From Paenibacillus thermotolerans (lineage in GTDB: Bacteria; Bacillota; Bacilli; Paenibacillales; YIM-B00363), in the NCBI RefSeq assembly GCF_028745515.1, contig NZ_JAQZSG010000019.1, positions 38,269 to 102,268 on the forward strand: a DNA stretch of 64,000 nucleotides, written 5' to 3'. Both the position numbers and the translations under genes were made by a program. Below the pieces are notes generated by a model. That model saw nothing but the letters and a program-made list of their open reading frames with translations, searched no databases and was not told where the DNA came from. This document shows, piece after piece, positions 43,189-52,151 of this stretch; the first letter of the stretch is position 1; each line of letters begins with the position of its first letter.

Positions 43189-45083
43189 GCTTGAACCCCC
43201 TTATCGGACGAGTCGTTCGGGTCGATATGGAAGCCGTGATCGTCAAAGACCGAACGCAAGATCATGCATATGAATGTGATGGCCAAGCCTGCGATCGCCA
43301 CCAGGAACGTATCGAACTTATCGTGATACATAAAGCCGAACGCGGCGATAAACAATCCGATCGACATGACCAGCGGCAGAATCGACGGCGAAGGCATATG
43401 AATCGGTCCGAGCGGCTCCGCCGGCGTCATCTCTTTATTGCCTTGCATCTTTTCGATCCAGAACGCATCCAATCCGCGGACAAGCGGCGTTTGCGCGAAG
43501 TTGTACTCAGGCGCAGGAGAGGAAATGGACCACTCCAGCGTACGGCCGTCCCACGGGTCGTTCGCCATTTTCTTCGGCTTCGACTGCGTAATAACGATAT
43601 TGATCAGCAGCAGAAGAACCGCAACGCCCATCAACAGCGCACCGATTGTGGAAACCATGTTCATCCAGCCCCAGCCGGGGTTTTGCTCTTCGCCGAGGTA
43701 CGTAAATACGCGGCGCGGCATGCCCAGCAAGCCAAGGAAGTGCTGAATGAAGAACGTAAGGTGGAAACCGATCATGAACAGCCAGAAAAACCATTTGCCG
43801 AGCGTTTCGTTCAGCTGGCGTCCGAACATCTTCGGCCACCAGTAGAAAAGACCCGACAGCAAGCCGAATGCGATACCGCCCACGATAATGTAGTGGAAGT
43901 GCGCGACTACGAAATACGAATCGTGGAACTGGAAGTCGGCCGGCGGTACGGCCAGCATGACGCCGGTTACGCCGCCCATGACGAACGTTGGCACGAAGCC
44001 GATCGAGAACAAGCTGGCGGTGTTGAACGTAATTTGCCCGCCCCACATCGTGAAGAGCCAGTTAAAGATCTTAATACCGGTCGGGATCGCAATCAACATT
44101 GTCGCAATTGCAAACAACGCGTTAACTACCGGCCCCATACCCGTCGTAAACATGTGGTGAACCCAAACCATGAAGCCCAAGAAACCGATCAGCACGGTCG
44201 CAAATACCATCGCGCTGTAACCGAACAGCCGCTTGCGCGAGAAGGTCGGGATGACTTCGGAAATAATACCGAAGGCCGGAAGCACAAGAATGTAAACCTC
44301 GGGGTGACCGAAAATCCAGAAAATGTGCTGCCACAATACCGGGTTTCCGCCGCCGTTCGGGTCAAAGATGTTGCCGCCGAACAAACGGTCGAATGTGAGT
44401 AATACGAGACCGACCGTCAACGCCGGAAACGCGAACAAAATAAGCGCCGACGTAATGAAAGACGTCCATGTGAACATCGGCAGGCGCATGAAGGACATCC
44501 CCGGCGCACGCATATTGATGATCGTTACCAGGAAGTTGATGCCGCCGATCAGCGTACCGATACCGGCGATCTGCAAGCCCATCAAGTAAAAGTCGACACC
44601 GCGGTGCATGCTGAACGTTTCGCCGGAGAGCGGCACGTAAGCCGTCCAGCCTGCGTCCGGAACCTCGCCGAAAATCCAGCTCAGGTTCAGGAGCAAGGCT
44701 CCCAGGAAGAACGTCCAAAATCCAAGCGCGTTAAGGAACGGGAACGCGACGTCGCGCGCCCCGATTTGCAGCGGCACGATGGCGTTCATAAATCCGAAGA
44801 TTACCGGCATTACCGCGATAAAGATCATCGTCGTGCCGTGCATCGTAATCATTTCGTTGTAAGTTTGTGCGTCGAGCGTAGCCAATCCCGGCGCCATCAG
44901 CTGAAGGCGAATCAGAATCGCTTCGATGCCGCCGATCAAGAAGAACAAGCCGCCGCCCATCAAATACAGAATGCCGATTTTCTTATGGTCTACCGTAGTC
45001 AACCAATCGAGCAGTCCGCTGTAGCGTTTGGGGGCGTGCCCGTGTGCATGTGCGTTAGCCACCGATCTTTCCTCCTCATTCAT
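43185..45083 (-). CDS. ctaD: Cytochrome c oxidase subunit I
   Basis: The catalytic subunit, 632 residues. Heme and CuB ligands are visible: ITMHGTTMIF (low-spin heme His), WQHIFWIFGHPEVYILVLPAFG (CuB His and cross-linked Tyr), WVHHMFTTG and VVAHFHYIIVGG (heme ligands). Twelve membrane segments plus a C-terminal extension typical of Bacillus caa3 oxidases. It drives O2 reduction and proton pumping and is overlapped by ctaE. Confidence 0.97.
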   Translation of the reverse strand: MNEEERSVANAHAHGHAPKRYSGLLDWLTTVDHKKIGILYLMGGGLFFLIGGIEAILIRLQLMAPGLATLDAQTYNEMITMHGTTMIFIAVMPVIFGFMNAIVPLQIGARDVAFPFLNALGFWTFFLGALLLNLSWIFGEVPDAGWTAYVPLSGETFSMHRGVDFYLMGLQIAGIGTLIGGINFLVTIINMRAPGMSFMRLPMFTWTSFITSALILFAFPALTVGLVLLTFDRLFGGNIFDPNGGGNPVLWQHIFWIFGHPEVYILVLPAFGIISEVIPTFSRKRLFGYSAMVFATVLIGFLGFMVWVHHMFTTGMGPVVNALFAIATMLIAIPTGIKIFNWLFTMWGGQITFNTASLFSIGFVPTFVMGGVTGVMLAVPPADFQFHDSYFVVAHFHYIIVGGIAFGLLSGLFYWWPKMFGRQLNETLGKWFFWLFMIGFHLTFFIQHFLGLLGMPRRVFTYLGEEQNPGWGWMNMVSTIGALLMGVAVLLLLINIVITQSKPKKMANDPWDGRTLEWSISSPAPEYNFAQTPLVRGLDAFWIEKMQGNKEMTPAEPLGPIHMPSPSILPLVMSIGLFIAAFGFMYHDKFDTFLVAIAGLAITFICMILRSVFDDHGFHIDPNDSSDKGVQA

Positions 45084-45095
45084 TCACTGTGAGCG

Positions 45096-46109
45096 TTATT
45101 TCAATTCAAGCAAGTATTTCGTAAGCTGATCGAGCTCTTCCTCGGAAATTTTGTTCTCGGCGAACTTCGGCATCAGCGTCCCGGGCTTCTTGCTTTGCGG
45201 ATCGCGGATCCACTCTTTCAGTTGCTGCTCGTTATGCGGAAGAATGCCGGCGATAAGCTCGCGGTCGGCAAAGCCGTTCAAATGAGGCGCCGCAAAGCTC
45301 TTCGCTTCAGGGTCAACCGCGTGGCACTGAATACAATTGTTCTTAAATACTTCCGCACCCGCAGCCGCATCGCCGGAAACCGTAACCGGCTCCTTCATAT
45401 CGGCTACCCATGCGTTAAAATCGTCTTCCGACTTAACGATTGCTTTAAAGTCCATATATGCGTGGGATTGTCCGCAAAGCTCCGCACACTTCCCTTTATA
45501 AGTACCAACCTCTGTAGGTTCCAATTGATAGTATGTTTTTTGACCCGGGTTCGTGTCCTTCTTGCCGCCGATGCCGGGGATCCAGAAGGAGTGGTTGACG
45601 TCCGCGGACGAAAGCTCGAACGCGATTTTTTTACCGACCGGCATGACCAAATCCTGAGAAGAGGCGATGCCGAGGTCCGGGTAGTTGAACTCCCACCAGA
45701 ATTGATGAGCGACGACTTGAACCTTCACCGTATTCGGATCGTTCCAAGCGTTTACTTGATCGTGTTTAAAGGTGTACCCTACCGTAGGTACGGCCAAAAT
45801 CGTAAGCAAGATAATTGGAATAACCGTCCAAATGATCTCAAGCTTATGATTTCCTTCCACCTGCTTCGGAATACTGTTGTCGCCTGGACGTTTGCGAAAA
45901 CGAACCAATACGTAGATCGAAATCGCAAATACGACAATGACGACTACGACCATGATCACGATCGACAAAATCATCAGGTTAAGCTGCTCTTGACCCTCGA
46001 CGCCTTTCGGGTTGAGCGGAGACGCTACTTCGGAGCATCCCGAAAGCATAAGCGCAAGCGCCGCAATCAAGAGAAGAATTCGCTTCCCCTTCAACAGTTG
46101 CTGCAACAT
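45096..46109 (-). CDS. ctaC: Cytochrome c oxidase subunit II with fused cytochrome c
   Basis: A caa3-type subunit of about 337 residues. A lipoprotein signal ends LMLSGC. Two membrane helices follow (about 42-70, 85-110), then a cupredoxin domain with CuA ligands (GKCAELCGQSHAYM). The C-terminal cytochrome c domain has the heme site NNCIQCHAVD and a methionine in LMPKF. The chosen start is the ATG at 46109, though the frame is open to 46172. It is first gene of ctaCDEFG and receives electrons from cytochrome c. Confidence 0.95.
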   Translation of the reverse strand: MLQQLLKGKRILLLIAALALMLSGCSEVASPLNPKGVEGQEQLNLMILSIVIMVVVVIVVFAISIYVLVRFRKRPGDNSIPKQVEGNHKLEIIWTVIPIILLTILAVPTVGYTFKHDQVNAWNDPNTVKVQVVAHQFWWEFNYPDLGIASSQDLVMPVGKKIAFELSSADVNHSFWIPGIGGKKDTNPGQKTYYQLEPTEVGTYKGKCAELCGQSHAYMDFKAIVKSEDDFNAWVADMKEPVTVSGDAAAGAEVFKNNCIQCHAVDPEAKSFAAPHLNGFADRELIAGILPHNEQQLKEWIRDPQSKKPGTLMPKFAENKISEEELDQLTKYLLELK

Positions 46110-46197
46110 CTGGTTAATCAACCCCGCTTTTTTTATTAATTTCCGCGGCTTAAAACCGCGTAAATACAACATTTTTGGGCGTTAAATGCCTTATTCA

Positions 46198-46226
46198 ACT
46201 ATAATTTCGGCAACGCGCGTTGTCAA
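46198..46226 (-). promoter_or_regulatory. Promoter of the ctaCDEFG operon
   Basis: TTGACA (46221-46226) and TATAGT (46198-46203) are separated by 17 bases on the minus strand, a near-consensus vegetative promoter, about 90 bases upstream of ctaC. The spacer contains an ACGCGCGT palindrome of unknown meaning. Confidence 0.7.
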
Positions 46227-46315
46227 TTTAGTCACGAAAGCTTCACAAAATGTTCTAAAACGGAATCGTTCGCAAGCCATTTGTGTCACAGCGCCTTGAT
46301 TTCGAGTCAAATGTA

Positions 46316-46350
46316 TGGGGAGCATCCTAAGTAAACCGGACGCTCCCCTA
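46316..46350 (-). terminator. Hairpin after the ABC-F gene
   Basis: GGGGAGCGTCCGG and the CCTAAGTAAA-side GGATGCTCCCC form an 11-pair imperfect stem, with no strong T-run, 7 bp past the stop at 46357. Confidence 0.5.
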
Positions 46351-46356
46351 GGCACC

Positions 46357-47982
46357 TTATACGGTTACCGGGTACATTTCTGCTTGCAATCGTTTGACAT
46401 CTTCATTATCCAAATATTCGTCGTAAGTCATCTGCCGGTCGATAATGCCGTTCGGCGTAATCTCGATAATCCGGTTGGCGATCGTGTTCACGAACTGATG
46501 GTCATGGGACGTGAATAGGATCGTGCCGTCGAAATCGGTCAGCCCGTTGTTCAGCGCCGTGATCGATTCCAAATCGAGGTGGTTCGTAGGCTCGTCTAGA
46601 ATGAGCACGTTCGCGCCGGCCAGCATCATGCGGGAGAGCATGCAGCGCACCTTCTCGCCCCCGGAAAGCACGCTCGCCTTCTTCAGCGCCTCGTCGCCCG
46701 AGAACAGCATGCGGCCCAGGAAGCCGCGAATGAACGACTCGTCCTGATCCTTCGAATATTGGCGAAGCCAGTCGACCAAGGACAATTCAACCCCGTCGAA
46801 GAACGAGGAGTTATCCTTCGGGAAGTACGCCTGCGTCGTCGTAATGCCCCAAGTATACTCGCCGCTGTCCGCCTCCATGTTGCCCGAAACGATGTTGAAG
46901 AGCGTCGTTTTGGCTAGCGAGTTCGGTCCGACGAAGGCGATCTTGTCGCCCGTATTGATCATCAGGTTCAAATCCTTGAGCACCTGCTCGCCGTCGATCG
47001 TCTTGCTCAGGCCTTCGATCGACAGCATTTGCTTGCCCGCCTCGCGCTCCGGCTTGAAGTGAATGTACGGATATTTGCGGTTGGACGGGCGAATGTCGTC
47101 GAGCGTAATTTTCTCCAGCAGCTTCTTGCGGGAAGTAGCCTGCTTCGACTTCGACTTGTTCGCAGAGAAGCGCTGAATGAACTCTTGGAGCTCTTTAATT
47201 CTGTCTTCCTTCTTCTTATTGGCGTCTCTCATCAACTTTTGCGCCAGCTGGCTCGACTCGTACCAGAAATCGTAGTTGCCGACGTATAATTGTATTTTGC
47301 CAAAGTCTATATCCGCAATATGCGTGCAAACTTCATTTAAAAAGTGACGGTCGTGAGAAACGACGATAACGGTTCCTTGGAATCTGCCGAGGAAATTGAT
47401 CAACCAGCGAATCGATTCGATGTCCAAGTGGTTCGTAGGCTCGTCAAGCAGCAGAATGTTCGGGTTGCCGAACAACGCTTGGGCGAGAAGTACGCGCACC
47501 TTCTGGTTGCCTTCAAGCTCCGCCATCTGTTTGTCGTGAAGATCCGTCGGAATGCCGAGGCCGATCAACAGCTCCGCCGCTTCCGATTCCGCTTCCCAGC
47601 CGTTCAGCTCGCCGAACTCCCCTTCAAGCTCCGCCGCGCGCATGCCGTCCTCGTCCGAAAAATCGGGCTTTGCGTAGATTGCGTTCTTTTCCTGCATAAT
47701 GTCATAGAGCCGCTTATGGCCCATAATAACGGTTTCAAGCACCGGGAATTGATCATACTCAAAATGGTTCTGCTTGAGCACCGCAAGCCGTTCCCCCGGA
47801 GTAATATGAACCTCTCCCTTGGAGGGCTCCACATCTCCGGAAAGAATTTTGAGGAAGGTGGATTTGCCCGCCCCGTTCGCTCCGATGAGACCATAGCAAT
47901 TGCCCGGAGTAAATTTGATGTTAACGTCCTCGAACAGCGCTCTTTTGCCGAATCGAAGCGTTATATCCGTCGTGCTGATCAT
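46357..47982 (-). CDS. ABC-F family ATPase (YkpA/YbiT-like)
   Basis: A ribosome-associated ABC-F protein of 541 residues, without membrane domains. Two ATPase domains: the first has Walker A GANGAGKST near 36; the second reads VGPNSLAKTT, with Ala replacing the usual Gly before Lys, a form recalled from the YkpA/YbiT subgroup. Signatures are LEGNQKVR and LSGGEKVR, and Walker B LLLDEPTNHLD and LILDEPTNHLD. The linker (about 240-320) is basic. It is probably a translation-factor-like protein, not a drug pump. Confidence 0.92.
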   Translation of the reverse strand: MISTTDITLRFGKRALFEDVNIKFTPGNCYGLIGANGAGKSTFLKILSGDVEPSKGEVHITPGERLAVLKQNHFEYDQFPVLETVIMGHKRLYDIMQEKNAIYAKPDFSDEDGMRAAELEGEFGELNGWEAESEAAELLIGLGIPTDLHDKQMAELEGNQKVRVLLAQALFGNPNILLLDEPTNHLDIESIRWLINFLGRFQGTVIVVSHDRHFLNEVCTHIADIDFGKIQLYVGNYDFWYESSQLAQKLMRDANKKKEDRIKELQEFIQRFSANKSKSKQATSRKKLLEKITLDDIRPSNRKYPYIHFKPEREAGKQMLSIEGLSKTIDGEQVLKDLNLMINTGDKIAFVGPNSLAKTTLFNIVSGNMEADSGEYTWGITTTQAYFPKDNSSFFDGVELSLVDWLRQYSKDQDESFIRGFLGRMLFSGDEALKKASVLSGGEKVRCMLSRMMLAGANVLILDEPTNHLDLESITALNNGLTDFDGTILFTSHDHQFVNTIANRIIEITPNGIIDRQMTYDEYLDNEDVKRLQAEMYPVTV

Positions 47983-48171
47983 GAGTAATGCTCAACCTAC
48001 CTTTCCTTGCATTAAATGCAACTGAGCCATTATAGCATATTTGCCATTGTTTTGTGGGGGAATACGCGGAAGTTGTGAGGTTTGCCGCAACTATTTTTAC
48101 CTTATGCCGCGAACTGATATGATAAAGGTAACTGCGTAAGCAACAATCTTTGAACGGAGGGGACATGAAAT

Positions 48172-49362
48172 ATGAAAATATTATCGATAGAACCGACGCC
48201 GAGCCCGAACGCCATGAAGCTGAACATGAACGAGAAATTGGCGCCGGGCGTGAAATATTCGTTTAGCGCGGGGGATGCGCCGGCCGGCCGTATTATGCCC
48301 GATTATTTGCGTAGGCTGCTTGCGATTGAAGGCGTGAAAGGCGTGTATCAAGCGGCTGACTTTATTTCCGTCGAGCGTGAGAACGGCGCGGATTGGCGCT
48401 CGATTTTGGCGGCGGTTCGGGAAGCGGTCGGAAGCAGCGAAGGCGAGGCCGGCGGCGGGGCAGTGTCCCGCGGGGCGGCGGCGGAAGAGCATTCGAACGG
48501 ATCCGGTTTCGGTGAGGCGACTGTTTTTGTGCAGTATTTCCGAGGCATTCCGATGCAGGTGCGGGTCCGTGCCGGGGACGAGGAGTCCCGGGTGGCGCTG
48601 CCTGAGAAGTTTGCTGCAGCGGCGGTCACGGCAGGCTCCGCTTCGCCGAACCTGATCATGGAGCGGCGGCTGGTGGAGCACGGCGTACGGTACGGCGAGC
48701 TGCCCGAGATTGCGGCGCAGGTGGCGGCGGAGCTGGACGCGGCGTTCGATGGCGCCCGGCTGGAGGAGCTTGTGAAGCAGGCGATGGCGATGGAGGGGGA
48801 TGCCGCATCCGCGGAAGCAACCGTTACCAAAGCTCCCGACGAGATCGTTCCGGTTGACGAGCTCTTAGCGGAGCTGGATTCCCCGGATTGGAAAAAACGG
48901 TACGCCGTGATGGATCAGCTGAAGCCATCGCCGGAGCTGCTTCCGGTAATTAAGAAGGCTCTTGCCGATGTGAATTTCTCCGTGCGCCGGTTGGCCGTCG
49001 TATATTTGGGCGACATCAAAGGGCCGGAGGCTGTCGAGCTGTTGTGCCGCGCATTGAAGGACTCCTCGCCTCCGGTTCGACGCACCGCCGGGGATGCGCT
49101 GTCGGACATCGGCGACCCGTCGGCGCAGCCGGCCATGATCGATGCGCTGCGCGACCCGAGCAAGATCGTCCGCTGGCGGGCGGCTCGCTTCCTCTACGAT
49201 TGCGGCGACGAGGCCGCTCTGGATGCGCTGCGGGCCGCCTCGGACGATCCCGAGTTCGAGGTCGCGCTGCAAGCCCGCATGGCCGTCGAGCGGATCGCCT
49301 CCGGCGAAGAGGCCGCCGGCACCGTCTGGCAGCAGATGGCCGCCCGCCGCCGGGACGGTTGA
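48172..49362 (+). CDS. Conserved virulence factor C-like protein: NifU/Nfu N-terminal domain plus HEAT repeats
   Basis: The protein has 396 residues. The N-terminus (1-85) has TPSPNAMKLNMNEKL and IEGVKGVYQAADFISVER, matching the Nfu/NifU N domain of CvfC (YpgR). A glycine/glutamate-rich linker follows (about 88-110), a middle domain (115-200), then HEAT-like repeats (about 225-375) such as VNFSVRRLAVVYLGDIKGPEAVELL. GGAGGGGAC precedes the ATG. It is divergent from the ABC-F gene and ends in a strong hairpin. The CvfC role in regulation is poorly known. Confidence 0.88.
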   Translation: MKILSIEPTPSPNAMKLNMNEKLAPGVKYSFSAGDAPAGRIMPDYLRRLLAIEGVKGVYQAADFISVERENGADWRSILAAVREAVGSSEGEAGGGAVSRGAAAEEHSNGSGFGEATVFVQYFRGIPMQVRVRAGDEESRVALPEKFAAAAVTAGSASPNLIMERRLVEHGVRYGELPEIAAQVAAELDAAFDGARLEELVKQAMAMEGDAASAEATVTKAPDEIVPVDELLAELDSPDWKKRYAVMDQLKPSPELLPVIKKALADVNFSVRRLAVVYLGDIKGPEAVELLCRALKDSSPPVRRTAGDALSDIGDPSAQPAMIDALRDPSKIVRWRAARFLYDCGDEAALDALRAASDDPEFEVALQARMAVERIASGEEAAGTVWQQMAARRRDG

Positions 49363-49446
49363 TCGCTTTGATCCTCCATCCGCATATTGTCAGATCCGCC
49401 GAAGCCGTGTTATCGTGAAACTAACTAAATCTTAAGCGCAAAGCAT

Positions 49447-49487
49447 GCGCCGCTCACCCTTATATTGCCGGGTTGGGCGGCGCTTTT
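49447..49487 (+). terminator. Terminator of the CvfC-like gene
   Basis: GCGCCGC and GCGGCGC arms enclose an ACCC/GGGT pairing, followed by TTTTGTTTTT on the plus strand, 84 bp past the stop. Confidence 0.75.
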
Positions 49488-49521
49488 GTTTTTCGGCGCT
49501 TGATGTATGGGAGGATGGTTT

Positions 49522-50295
49522 TTGGTTATGGTTACGTTTGAAGAAGCTTATGAGGCTTGGTTTCGGAAGCATTTAGCGGAGAGCAAGGGCGAACGCAGGC
49601 GTATGCTGGAGGAGCAGCGAAAGAAATCGGAAGAGGACGGGGAGGATTGCCCTGCTAAGCTGCTTCTCCGCAATGTGTGGTGGCCGTTGTTCGGAAATTT
49701 GGATCATCTATATCCTGAATATGAAGTCGTCGACTTTATGGGTCGAACTCGTTTCCTGGACATAGCATACCGCCCGGTTCCGCTTCTTTGTAACCTTGAA
49801 GTTGACGGCTACGGCTCCCATCTTAGGGACATATCGCGGCGAGCCTGCAGCGATGAACGCCGCCGGGATCCGTGCCTCGAAATTTTGGGTTGGAACGTGA
49901 TCCGTTTCTCCTATGATGACGTGAAAAATAACCCTCGCGATTGCCAGCATATCCTGCGTCACTGGTTGCGGCGTTGGAGCGGCAGTGCACCTCGAACATC
50001 GGTGGAGTTGCAGCTTTACGAGATTGTAAAGCTCGCAGTAGCTTCAAATGCGCCAATACGTATTAAAGATGTAACCAATCTGCTTAACATTACGTTCAAG
50101 CCTGCCAAATCTCTTTTATCCCAATTAGTTGCTTCCAATATCCTTGTACCTGCGTCAGGCGGACAGTCACGGATTTTTTCCTATAAGGTCAATCGCAATA
50201 TTCCCGTTAATGAATTACTCCAAATGAATCGATCACGCGAAGAGTCCCTGCAGACATCAAGCAAAATGCTTACAAAGGAGAAGTTTATTCTTTAA
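49522..50295 (+). CDS. DUF559-type PD-(D/E)XK nuclease-like protein with C-terminal winged helix
   Basis: The protein has about 257 residues. A charged helical N-terminus (1-60, basic) precedes a compact endonuclease-like core: FLDIAYRPVPLLCNLEVDGYGSHLRDISRRACSDERRR, with the D-n-E-x-D metal residues of the PD-(D/E)XK fold, and LGWNVIRFSYDDV. Residues about 175-225 form a winged helix (IRIKDVTNLLNITFKPAKSLLSQLVASNIL). The substrate is unknown. GGGAGG is best placed for a TTG at 49522; ATG at 49507 and 49528 are also possible. Confidence 0.75.
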   Translation: MVMVTFEEAYEAWFRKHLAESKGERRRMLEEQRKKSEEDGEDCPAKLLLRNVWWPLFGNLDHLYPEYEVVDFMGRTRFLDIAYRPVPLLCNLEVDGYGSHLRDISRRACSDERRRDPCLEILGWNVIRFSYDDVKNNPRDCQHILRHWLRRWSGSAPRTSVELQLYEIVKLAVASNAPIRIKDVTNLLNITFKPAKSLLSQLVASNILVPASGGQSRIFSYKVNRNIPVNELLQMNRSREESLQTSSKMLTKEKFIL

Positions 50296-50370
50296 CGCGC
50301 TGCCTCAGGCTGACCGAAAGGAATTACATTCTTACGTCAGCCTCTCCCCACTTATTTAAGGTCTCACAAT

Positions 50371-51006
50371 GGAGGGAGTTTCTGCACTTACTCAGCCACC
50401 CACCAAACACTTTAGGCGCAATTAATGGAGTTTCTCCACTTACTCAGCCATTGGCCACACACTTCAGGCGCAACAACTGGAGTTTCTCCACTTACTCAAC
50501 CACTTGCCACGCTCCCCAGGCGCAACAACTGGAGTTTCTCCACTGACTCAGCCACCTGCCACGCTCCCCAGGCGCAACAACTGGAGTGTCTCCACTTACT
50601 CAGCCACTGACCACACACTTCAGGCGCAACTCATGGAGTTTCTCCACTTACTCAGCCACGTGCCACGCTCCCCAGGCGCAACAACTGGAGTTTCTCCACT
50701 TACTCAGCCACTGACCACACACTTCAGGCGCAACTAATGGAGTTTCTCCACTTACTCAGCCACTGACCACACACTTCAGGCTCAACAAATGGAGTTTCTA
50801 CACTTACTCAGCCATTGGCCACACACTTTAGGCGCAACTAATGGAGTTTCTCCACTTACTCAGCCACTGGCCACACACTTCAGGCGCAACTAATGGAGTT
50901 TCTCCACTTACTCTACCATTCGCCACACACCTCAGGCGCAACTAATGGAGTTTCTCCACTTACTTCGGCGCTCCCACACTCTCAGACGCAACAATGGGAG
51001 TTTTCT
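50371..51006. repeat. 52-bp tandem repeat array, about 12 units
   Basis: GGAGTTTCTCCACTTACTCAGCCA recurs at exact 52-base steps from 50375 (50427, 50479, 50531, 50583, 50635, 50687, 50739, 50791, 50843, 50895, 50947), with an eroded copy at 50997. Each unit holds a small GGAG-TTT-CTCC hairpin. The second half has two subtypes, CCACACACTTCAGGCGCAACTAAT and CCACGCTCCCCAGGCGCAACAACT. The period is not a multiple of three. It fills the gap between two converging genes and includes no other feature. Confidence 0.95.
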
Positions 51007-51028
51007 CCCCCACACCCCAAACAAACAA

Positions 51029-51066
51029 AAACCCCCGGCTCACACACTGTAGTGTGAGTCGGGGGG
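51029..51066 (-). terminator. Terminator of the aldolase-domain gene
   Basis: CCCCCGACTCACAC and the GTGTGAGCCGGGGG arm form a strong stem, then GTTTTTGTTTG on the minus strand. A second hairpin (51074-51098, CTCACACACTGCAGTGTGTGA) lies just before it. Confidence 0.8.
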
Positions 51067-51120
51067 TCAAGCACTCTCACACACTGCAGTGTGTGACAAG
51101 CTCTCCAGGCCCGAACGACC

Positions 51121-52086
51121 TTACTCGCCCTTGCCGGGGCCAATAACGGTCTCGGGTGTCGTCAAACGGTCGTAGTAGTCGACGTACTTGTCCCGATCGT
51201 CGCTTGCGCGCAGCGCCATCGCGGAACGCGGATGCTCGTTGAGCAAGCCCGTAATCATGTAAGGAATGTTGTAGCCCCATTCCCACTTCTCGCGCATCGC
51301 GACCATGTGGCGCTCAATCACGCCGAGCAGCGGCCGCACCTCGTAGCGCGGATTTTGCAGGTAGCTGACCAGCAGCTCCGTCGTGCAGTTGCCGGCGGCG
51401 CGCCCCATGCCGTACAACGACGAATCAAGGAACGTCACGCCGTTCTCGATTGCCGAGATCGTGTTCGAGAACGCCAGCTGCATGTTGTTGTGCGTATGGA
51501 TGCCGAGCATCTTTTCAGGCAGCTGCCGCGCGAACTTCTGCGTCATATAGGAAATATCCTTGCTGTCCAAGCTGCCGTACGAGTCGACGACGTAAACAAC
51601 ATCCACCGGGCTTTGGCCGATGGCATTCAGCGCCTCGATCAAGTCCGTCTCGATGACGTGCGACAACGCCATAATGTTGATCGACGTCTCATAGCCGAGC
51701 GAATGAAACTTGTTTACAAGCTCGATCGCTTTATCTACATCCTTTATGTAGCAAGCCACGCGGATCAAGTCCAGCATGCTTTGCTCACGCGGCAAAATAT
51801 CGTTCTCGTCCACCCGCCCGATATCTACAAGCGCCGAAAGCTTCGTCTCCGTCTTATGAGGGATGACTTCCCGCAAAAACCCTTCGTCCAAAAACCGCCA
51901 CGGCCCCGCATCGGCGCCCTTCAGCAGCTTCGGAGAGTTTTTGTAGCCGACTTCCATATACTCTACGCCGGCCTCGCTTAATCCGTAGTACAGGTCCCGC
52001 ACGAAATCAACGCTGAACTCCCAATTGTTCACCAAGCCGCCGTCACGAACCGTACAATCGAGAATTTTGCAATTTGCGTTCTTCAT
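51121..52086 (-). CDS. HMG-CoA lyase-like aldolase catalytic domain protein
   Basis: A DRE-TIM aldolase of 321 residues. The DRE-like motif reads LDCTVRDGGLVNNWEF near 7-22, with MEVGYK, VVYVVDSYGSLDSKDI and HTHNNMQLAFSN (the metal histidines near 203-205), and LDSSLYGMGRAAGN. It lacks the second regulatory domain of isopropylmalate synthase. The Paenibacillus orthologues are annotated simply as aldolase catalytic domain-containing; the substrate is unknown. GGAGGAG lies ten bases before the ATG at 52086; an adjacent TTG is an alternative. Confidence 0.85.
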   Translation of the reverse strand: MKNANCKILDCTVRDGGLVNNWEFSVDFVRDLYYGLSEAGVEYMEVGYKNSPKLLKGADAGPWRFLDEGFLREVIPHKTETKLSALVDIGRVDENDILPREQSMLDLIRVACYIKDVDKAIELVNKFHSLGYETSINIMALSHVIETDLIEALNAIGQSPVDVVYVVDSYGSLDSKDISYMTQKFARQLPEKMLGIHTHNNMQLAFSNTISAIENGVTFLDSSLYGMGRAAGNCTTELLVSYLQNPRYEVRPLLGVIERHMVAMREKWEWGYNIPYMITGLLNEHPRSAMALRASDDRDKYVDYYDRLTTPETVIGPGKGE

Positions 52087-52151
52087 CAAAACGTAACTCC
52101 TCCTACCGGGCACACAGCACATTCAGCATGTCCAAATTTTTATATTTTTCA

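Noticed and set aside
46357..47982. Defective second ATPase site of the ABC-F protein as a mutation
   Set aside because: The AKTT form is recalled from the YkpA/YbiT subgroup, so it is probably a subgroup feature.
50425..50737. Open frames of 60-77 codons inside the 52-bp array
   Set aside because: The period is not a multiple of three, so peptides repeat only by frame cycling, and there is no ribosome binding site.
50371..51006. CRISPR array
   Set aside because: Units abut without unique spacers, and no cas genes are present.
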